DNA of 45,406 nt from Firmicutes bacterium UBA1191 (lineage in GTDB: Bacteria; Bacillota; Clostridia; Peptostreptococcales; Anaerovoracaceae), in contig DBYH01000022.1 of the NCBI GenBank assembly GCA_002310095.1, forward strand, positions 4,349-49,754. The letters are read 5' to 3'. How positions within the stretch are numbered: position 1 is the first letter of the stretch; every line of letters begins with the position of its first letter. Positions 40,654 to 45,406 of this stretch are shown here, one piece after another. The notes beneath the pieces are model-generated. The model was not told the DNA's origin and searched no databases. It saw only the letters and a program-made list of their open reading frames with translations. A program made the position numbers and the translations under genes.

Positions 40654-42306
40654 TTACCAGATGTGATACGGTTCGTCGCCGTAGGCTTTTTCAAGCAGTT
40701 CGCGTGCTGTCTTCGATGGATCGGAGACGCATTCCCACTTGTCCTTTTCAATGACCATTGTCATTCTGTCGGTCGTATTGTAGGTATCCCATTCAGCGCC
40801 TTCGATCGAAGGATCTCCTGTCTTTGCGAAATTGGTCCAGGACTCCTGTGCTTTTGCGGCTGTGTCCGCATCGACTTCTCCGGCGTATATGTCATCCTCC
40901 AGATTGTTGAATACGTAAGCCAGTTCAATCGCGTGAACGGCGCTCTTGTACATGTTGTCTCTTGTGGACGGCACCTTCCAGAGGTAATCGTAGATCGTTC
41001 CGCCCGCGTCGGAGTACTTATCCGCGAAGTTCAGGATCTCGTATCTCCAGGTCTCGGTCACGAATCCGGACTTGGCCAGAGCCGCCTTCACGTCCGCGTC
41101 GCCGGCGTACTCTTCAGGAACGATGCTATCCTCGTAGCTGATCAGCTCTTCGAGGGCTGCTTTGCCTTCGTCGGTAAGATCCGAAGAGGCGTCCTCGTAG
41201 TAGGCGTCCATGCCCTCGACCCATGAAGCGAACTTCTCTTCATCAGTGTCGCCTTCGGAGTCTTCCTGGAAGTAGTTCCACTCGTCATTGTTCGTTCCGA
41301 CGATCATCTCGATGCCACTGGCGGCAGCGTCCGCAATTGCTCCGTCGAGGTCAGCAGGGATGATGTCATCGTCTACAACAGCGCCGCAGCACTCGTCAGC
41401 GATCCATTCAGTGCTGTCGAGTTCCATCCACTCTTCGCCGGTGATTGCAAGCAAGTCGTCCATGTTCTTGGCTCCGGAAGCCTCCATGATGTAGTCCGCG
41501 AATGCCTGCGCGTCCTCTCTTGAGGCTACAGGAAGGCCGCCGCTCTCAGCGATGGCTCTCTTGAAGAGACCTCTTGCCTTTGGAGAAATGGTCAGCGCGG
41601 TGGTCGACCATCCGCCCGCGGATTCTCCGAAGATCGTTACGTTATCCGGATCTCCGCCGAAGGCTTCTATATTCTTCTGGATCCACTCGAGGGCCGCGAT
41701 GTGGTCGCGGAGGCCAAGGTTGATGTCGGTGTAATCCTCGCCACCTTCGATCTGGGTGAAGTCAGCCCAGGACATGAGTCCGAGACGGTAGTTGCATGTG
41801 ATCAGAATCACGTCATCGTTGGCCGCGACGAAGTTGTGTCCGTCGTACATCGGGTCGGTCGTTCCGCCCCAGCCGTAGGCTCCGCCGTGGAAGAATACCA
41901 TTACAGGTTTCGATTCGTCCGCGTCAGAGGTTCCTTCACTCTCCCATATGTTCAAGGTGAGGCAGTCCTCATTCTTAGGGAAGGATGACGCCGGTTCGGT
42001 AGGCCACTCGTACTGAAGAGCAGTGTATCCGAAGTCATAGCATACGATTTCCTCGTCGCTCGGATCCGGGGCTTCAGGAGCTCTCCAGCGGAGGTCGCCC
42101 ACCGGAGGCTTGGCGTATGGCACGCCCTTGAAGGAAGTTACGCCGTCTTCTGTTTTGCCGAGCATCACGCCGTTATCGCATGTAACCTTGACTGCGTCTG
42201 ATGTGTCGACCGGTTCATCCTCTGTTGCGGTGTCTCCGCACGCTGTGATTCCGAACAGACACATGATCATGACTGTCAGCAAGGCGATCCATGTTTTCTT
42301 ATTCAT
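40654..42306 (-). CDS. Type-B carboxylesterase, lipoprotein
   Basis: This 550-residue exported enzyme has a signal peptide (1-22) with lipobox ITAC, and Cys23 would carry the lipid. The alpha/beta-hydrolase core has PPVGDLRWRAPE, the oxyanion-hole HGGAYGWG near 140, the nucleophile Ser229 in GESAGG, a glutamate candidate in GTNNDEWNYF, and the histidine in AVHAIELAYVF. It belongs to the para-nitrobenzyl esterase/cholinesterase-like family, acting on carboxyl esters outside the membrane. Start ATG 42306 follows AAAGGAACG. The frame extends upstream to 42336, but that start lacks a ribosome site. TGGTAAAAT (minus strand, 42358-42366) is a likely extended -10. Confidence 0.93.
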   Translation of the reverse strand: MNKKTWIALLTVMIMCLFGITACGDTATEDEPVDTSDAVKVTCDNGVMLGKTEDGVTSFKGVPYAKPPVGDLRWRAPEAPDPSDEEIVCYDFGYTALQYEWPTEPASSFPKNEDCLTLNIWESEGTSDADESKPVMVFFHGGAYGWGGTTDPMYDGHNFVAANDDVILITCNYRLGLMSWADFTQIEGGEDYTDINLGLRDHIAALEWIQKNIEAFGGDPDNVTIFGESAGGWSTTALTISPKARGLFKRAIAESGGLPVASREDAQAFADYIMEASGAKNMDDLLAITGEEWMELDSTEWIADECCGAVVDDDIIPADLDGAIADAAASGIEMIVGTNNDEWNYFQEDSEGDTDEEKFASWVEGMDAYYEDASSDLTDEGKAALEELISYEDSIVPEEYAGDADVKAALAKSGFVTETWRYEILNFADKYSDAGGTIYDYLWKVPSTRDNMYKSAVHAIELAYVFNNLEDDIYAGEVDADTAAKAQESWTNFAKTGDPSIEGAEWDTYNTTDRMTMVIEKDKWECVSDPSKTARELLEKAYGDEPYHIW

Positions 42307-42417
42307 AAGTCGTTCCTTTCTCACTTTTCTCAGCAATTCAGTAATAATGATGGTCTTATTTTACCATATTATGCGCACGGGCGGTTTTTGTGGTAAAGTT
42401 AATGCGAGGTGAGAACA

Positions 42418-42579
42418 ATGGAAAAACTCGTTGTGTTGATAATAGTGCTGCTCAGCGTGGCGACGACGCCGCTGACGCTGAAGAAGCTTATAGACAGACC
42501 GAAGCATAAGTCAAGCGATTCTTCGGATGCAAAGGCATTCGAGGCGGATGATAAGGAGGATGATAATGAGCTATTTTGA
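42418..42579 (+). CDS. Small single-helix membrane protein (53 aa)
   Basis: A 53-residue frame preceded by GAGGTGAG. Residues 4-18 (LVVLIIVLLSVATTP) form a membrane helix; the rest is charged, first basic (KKLIDRPKHK) then acidic (DDKEDDNE). TGGTAAAGT (42391-42399) is a plausible extended -10. Its last 14 bases overlap the start of the SMI1/KNR4 gene, so the two are translationally coupled. The family is unknown. Confidence 0.65.
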   Translation: MEKLVVLIIVLLSVATTPLTLKKLIDRPKHKSSDSSDAKAFEADDKEDDNELF

Positions 42580-43186
42580 TGGAATAGATCTGGACAGACT
42601 GTTCGACGATGAAAGCGAATTCGGGAAGAACTACCTGTTCGACGACCTGACGGACGAGCTTGTCAGCAGAGCTGAACAGACCATGGGATACAAACTCCCT
42701 GAATCATACAAGGAACTGCTCCGGTTCAGAAACGGCGGCAGCATAAATCCGGAACTGGATGAGGTCTGGCTGGCAGCCATTTACGGCATCTCAACAGATC
42801 CGAAGAATTTCTACTGTCTGGAATCGATGTACGACAACTGGAAAAACGAGTGGGAGTATCCGGACATCGGAATTCCTTTCGGTGAAACGGAGTCTGCCGG
42901 CCATGACATGTATTATATGGATTTCCGGGTGACTGACGGGAACGGCGAACCGCGTATCGTCAGAGTAGACAATGAAATGGACAACTCGGTATATGCTGTT
43001 GCAGACAATCTGCCGGAGTTTATCAGAATGGTCCTTAGCAATGAGCCTATAGAGGAGACTTACATCGGCCAGGTAGCGGCCGCCGGTGACGCTGAGTCCG
43101 AAGAACCGTCACCTGAGGCGCCGGCAACCAAAGAGCCTGCAAAAGAGAAGAAAACATCATTCTTCGGAAAACTGTTCAAGGGCTGA
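42566..43186 (+). CDS. SMI1/KNR4-family protein
   Basis: This 206-residue protein begins MSYFDGIDLDRLF. It has the SMI1/KNR4 core: LVSRAEQTMGYKLPESYKELLRFRNGG (about 35-60), then AAIYGI, IPFGETESAGHDMYYMDF and a C-terminal helix. In bacteria this fold is best known in immunity proteins of polymorphic toxin systems. The last 45 residues are a Pro/Glu/Lys tail ending TSFFGKLFKG. AGGAGG lies before ATG 42566. No toxin gene is in the window. Confidence 0.85.
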   Translation: MSYFDGIDLDRLFDDESEFGKNYLFDDLTDELVSRAEQTMGYKLPESYKELLRFRNGGSINPELDEVWLAAIYGISTDPKNFYCLESMYDNWKNEWEYPDIGIPFGETESAGHDMYYMDFRVTDGNGEPRIVRVDNEMDNSVYAVADNLPEFIRMVLSNEPIEETYIGQVAAAGDAESEEPSPEAPATKEPAKEKKTSFFGKLFKG

Positions 43187-43253
43187 ATGAATTTGTTTGC
43201 CATTGTCCCCGATTTGAGTAATTATCAGTATTTATTATTGAAAGGAAAAGAAT

Positions 43254-44750
43254 ATGAAGAAGATACTGATTACGATAATGATAATGGCGCTGTGTTTTGC
43301 TTTTGCGGTCGCGATTCCGGGATGCGCCGGGAATGAACCGCAGGTCACCGGCGTTAATACGGAAGGCGCGGCGGTCGATGTGGATTGGAACGTACGCTAT
43401 CACTATGCGGACCTGGAGAAGCAGCTGCAGGACCTGCATGAAGCTTATCCCGAGTACAGCGAGCTGGAATCCATCGGCAAGTCTTATGAGGACCGCGATC
43501 TGTGGTGCATGACCATCACCGATGAATCTGTATCGGACAAGAACAAGGAAGAGGTTGCGATTTTTGGCAATATCCACGGCAATGAAGGCGAAAGCGCTTC
43601 CTGCGCCATGTATTCTGCCTGGTTCCTGTTGGAAAACGCAACAAGCGGTCAGGTCAGGAAATTATTGAGCAAGAATATCATCTATGTCATCCCTGTAATC
43701 AATCCGGATGGCTACGAACAGTCTTTTATCTATAAGACCAGGGAAAACCTGGACGCGGATTCAGCGCCGGACCGTGACGGCGACGGCATCAAGTTTAACG
43801 ATTCGTACGAAGACATCAACGGTGACGGCATGGTCGGAACCGTGTACTCTCTTGACATGGAAAAGAATAAGACAACCGGCACCTTTGGAAAGGAGAGCAA
43901 AGACGGAAACCACAACGGCAAGCTGGCTGATGATCCGAGAAACAGCGGCGTCGACCTGAACCGAAACTATGATTTCATGTGGGGTGAGGACGGCGTCATG
44001 GATACGGAAGGTCCGGGCCCGGCGTCCGAAAGTGAAACCGTTGCGGTGCAGGATTTCATCACGAAGCACTCCGACATGAAGGCTTTGGCTACCCTGCACA
44101 CCGGTGTCCAGTGCACTGTCTATCCATGGGGATACCGTCCGGCCGATGAGTCGAATGAAAAGGAATGGGCAGAAAACCAGCAGATGAAGGATACTGCCAT
44201 CGCCATATCTCAGGCAATGTCTAAGGCAACCAAGAGAAACTACTACGCAAAGCAGGGTTACTATGACATTGAGACTTATTCGGACATGGCCGACTACGCC
44301 TATGGCAGATACGGAATCCCAGCCTATACCATCGAAGTTTACAGAGGCGGTTATTATAAGAATTACGGGTTGTCTTCTGATTATGACGAGAATTATGACA
44401 CTTATGATGTTGTCGATTCCAACCTGATCGGAGGCAGTATAGAAGAGAACATCTGCTCCTGGAACAATGAACTTCCGAAACTCAAGAAGGCTGATTACAC
44501 CCACGAAGAAGCGGTCGCGATGTTTGAAGCGGCCGGTATCGACTATACGAAGCTGATTTCCAGAGAGAAATCAGGAGCAGGCGCAAACGAGACTGTCACC
44601 AAGAAGCCTTGGGGCGAAGACGAGGGCATCCGAATCACCTACAATTCCACACAGCAGATGTGCGGCAAGGCTCCGGAGGGCCAGGATGAAATGGTCACCG
44701 GCGTGATGGAAGGAATCTTAACGATGATAAACGCGGACAGACTTCATTAG
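43254..44750 (+). CDS. M14 zinc carboxypeptidase, lipoprotein
   Basis: This 498-residue secreted protein has a signal peptide (1-23), and Cys24 of IPGC is the lipid site. The M14 zinc site is His108 and Glu111 (IHGNEGE) plus His282 (TLHTG). Substrate-binding residues lie in VDLNRNYDF (Arg237), and the catalytic Glu361 is in YTIEVYRG. Between residues 172 and 222 it has an insertion with three Asp/Asn-Gly loops (DRDGDG, DINGDG, DGNHNG), similar to calcium-binding loops. Carboxypeptidases of this type may process peptides or cell-wall stems at the surface. AAAGGAAAAGAAT precedes the ATG. Confidence 0.9.
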   Translation: MKKILITIMIMALCFAFAVAIPGCAGNEPQVTGVNTEGAAVDVDWNVRYHYADLEKQLQDLHEAYPEYSELESIGKSYEDRDLWCMTITDESVSDKNKEEVAIFGNIHGNEGESASCAMYSAWFLLENATSGQVRKLLSKNIIYVIPVINPDGYEQSFIYKTRENLDADSAPDRDGDGIKFNDSYEDINGDGMVGTVYSLDMEKNKTTGTFGKESKDGNHNGKLADDPRNSGVDLNRNYDFMWGEDGVMDTEGPGPASESETVAVQDFITKHSDMKALATLHTGVQCTVYPWGYRPADESNEKEWAENQQMKDTAIAISQAMSKATKRNYYAKQGYYDIETYSDMADYAYGRYGIPAYTIEVYRGGYYKNYGLSSDYDENYDTYDVVDSNLIGGSIEENICSWNNELPKLKKADYTHEEAVAMFEAAGIDYTKLISREKSGAGANETVTKKPWGEDEGIRITYNSTQQMCGKAPEGQDEMVTGVMEGILTMINADRLH

Positions 44751-44810
44751 ACAGGGCCATGAGGGATTTCGCGGCTCGGGTCCATCCAATTTATATGCAG
44801 ATAAAAAAAC

Positions 44811-44834
44811 AAGCGGGAGATCATTCTCCCGCTT
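44811..44834. terminator. Terminator of tRNA-Arg (minus) and possibly the M14 gene
   Basis: AAGCGGGAGA and TCTCCCGCTT form a 10-bp stem with a TCAT loop. On the minus strand GTTTTTTT follows, so it chiefly ends the tRNA transcript; on the plus strand the T-run is weaker. Confidence 0.85.
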
Positions 44835-44840
44835 ATTGTT

Positions 44841-44917
44841 TGGCGCGCCATAGAGGACTCGAACCTCCAACCTTTTGATTCGTAGTCAACTACTCTATCC
44901 AATTGAGCTAATGGCGC
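44841..44917 (-). tRNA. tRNA-Arg (anticodon ACG)
   Basis: A 77-base cloverleaf with encoded CCA on the minus strand. GCGCCAT and ATGGCGC form the acceptor stem with G discriminator. The anticodon loop CTACGAA gives ACG, whose A34 is normally edited to inosine to read CGU, CGC and CGA. The T loop is TTCGAGT. Confidence 0.97.
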
Positions 44918-44942
44918 ACGGTTTTTTCAAACCCGCTTGATT

Positions 44943-44971
44943 ATTATACACACTTGCCATAATCATTTCAA
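44943..44971 (-). promoter_or_regulatory. tRNA-Arg promoter
   Basis: On the minus strand TTGAAA (44966-44971), 17-base spacer, TATAAT (44943-44948). RNA would begin about 18 bases before the mature 5' end. Confidence 0.88.
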
Positions 44972-44990
44972 CCACAAACTTACATATTGA

Positions 44991-44999
44991 TGGTATAAT
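44991..44999 (+). promoter_or_regulatory. Extended -10 promoter of dsdA
   Basis: TGGTATAAT, 36 bases before the dsdA ATG; the RNA would include the ribosome site TGGAGGA. The -35 region overlaps that of the divergent tRNA-Arg promoter and is weak. Confidence 0.65.
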
Positions 45000-45035
45000 C
45001 AAACCAGTCAGATCACAGATAACTGGAGGAAAAAA

Positions 45036-45406
45036 ATGACCGACTACATAGACAGGATAGCAGGGTACGAAGAGATTTTCTGGGTAAATCCGGGATTCGT
45101 GCCGCCGGCAGATGAAGCGGCCGTTAACGCGGCGGATGCAAAGGCAGGAAAGCTCGTCGACATCGACGACGCTGAGGCGAGGCTTCTCAGGTTCGCGCCT
45201 TTCATCGAGCGCATGTTCCCGGAGGTCGAAGGCGGAATAATCGAGTCGCCGCTGGCTGAAGTCACTGGGACAGGGGCAGCAGACAGCGCGGCGAACCTGG
45301 CGGCGCTCAACGCGCCGGAACAGGGCAGGCTCTTCGTCAAGCAGGACTCGCACCTGCCGATTTCGGGATCCATCAAAGCCAGAGGCGGCATTTACGAAGT
45401 GCTGAA
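45036..45406 (+). CDS. dsdA: D-serine ammonia-lyase, N-terminal part (runs past window end)
   Basis: The first 123 residues of a fold-type II PLP enzyme that deaminates D-serine to pyruvate. The order matches DsdA: an N-terminal helical part with IFWVNPGF, DAEARLLRFAPFIERMFPE, GGIIESPL, then LFVKQDSHLPISGSIKARGG with PLP Lys114. TGGAGGA precedes the ATG by 8 bases. The 3' end is outside the window. The separation from the tRNA gene and its own promoter indicate an independent unit. Confidence 0.93.
   Translation, partial: MTDYIDRIAGYEEIFWVNPGFVPPADEAAVNAADAKAGKLVDIDDAEARLLRFAPFIERMFPEVEGGIIESPLAEVTGTGAADSAANLAALNAPEQGRLFVKQDSHLPISGSIKARGGIYEVL

Noticed and set aside
43761..44504. Long minus-strand open frame opposite the M14 carboxypeptidase
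   Set aside because: Shadow of a gene with intact catalytic motifs; no promoter or ribosome site.
1..45406. CRISPR arrays, insertion sequences, integrase or phage genes
   Set aside because: No regularly spaced repeats, transposase motifs or attachment-site duplications next to the two tRNA genes were seen.

Overview
The window reads as a chromosomal segment of an anaerobic, fermentative Clostridia-type Firmicute of moderate GC. This rests on inference from gene content: an acpP-fabK-fabD-fabG-fabF-fabZ fatty-acid operon with a FabK enoyl reductase, BspA-type repeat surface protein, a MetS-type NSS transporter subunit, hydrogenase maturation genes and stand-alone TrpB2. A relative of the Anaerovoracaceae/Mogibacterium group would fit, but no ribosomal gene is present to settle it. 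Genes are dense, Shine-Dalgarno sites are strong, and many promoters carry an extended -10 (TGnTATAAT).

Layout. 1-6221: type II fatty-acid synthesis operon (acpP tail, fabK, fabD, fabG, fabF, fabZ, a second fabF, and a MarR regulator at the 3' end), closed by a terminator. 6248-13195: an aromatic amino-acid region. trpB2 on the minus strand is preceded by a promoter, a leader peptide with three consecutive Trp codons and a terminator. A DMT exporter gene and thiN follow. Then comes a second attenuator, whose leader peptide has seven aromatic residues in eight, controlling an SSS symporter, a phenylacetate-CoA-ligase-like enzyme and a double-ACT protein. 13222-18484: hypA (minus), an NSS symporter with its small MetS-like subunit under a consensus promoter, a YbaK deacylase, and hypC-hypD-hypE. 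18503-21598: deoC and a small membrane protein (minus), a YlmH-like S4 protein, metF and a phosphodiesterase. 21600-22493: a small AT-rich accessory patch. 22583-28647: a HerA-like ATPase, a short metH, a zinc-ribbon membrane protein and glnA. 28723-34497: MFS transporter, sirtuin, TerC, MntP, DMT transporter and iron alcohol dehydrogenase in a tight run. 34585-36806: tRNA-Ala(CGC) and a secreted BspA-like protein. 36889-40578: pepD, exoA, a DMT transporter and a GNAT acetyltransferase. 40654-44750: carboxylesterase lipoprotein (minus), a 53-aa membrane peptide overlapping a SMI1/KNR4 protein, and an M14 carboxypeptidase lipoprotein. 44841-45406: tRNA-Arg(ACG) (minus) and the start of dsdA.

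The strongest observation is the pair of attenuators at 7714-7987 and 9572-9806. They share sequence words, peptide layout and terminator core, so they look paralogous. One controls a probable indole-to-tryptophan enzyme. The other controls what I infer to be uptake and CoA activation of aryl acids, with an ACT sensor. Together they suggest a regulated scheme for making aromatic amino acids from scavenged indole and arylacetates. Other points worth a look: three or four promoters placed so that the mRNA would begin at the AUG, and a nonamer, GCAAAGGCA, present about 22 times.
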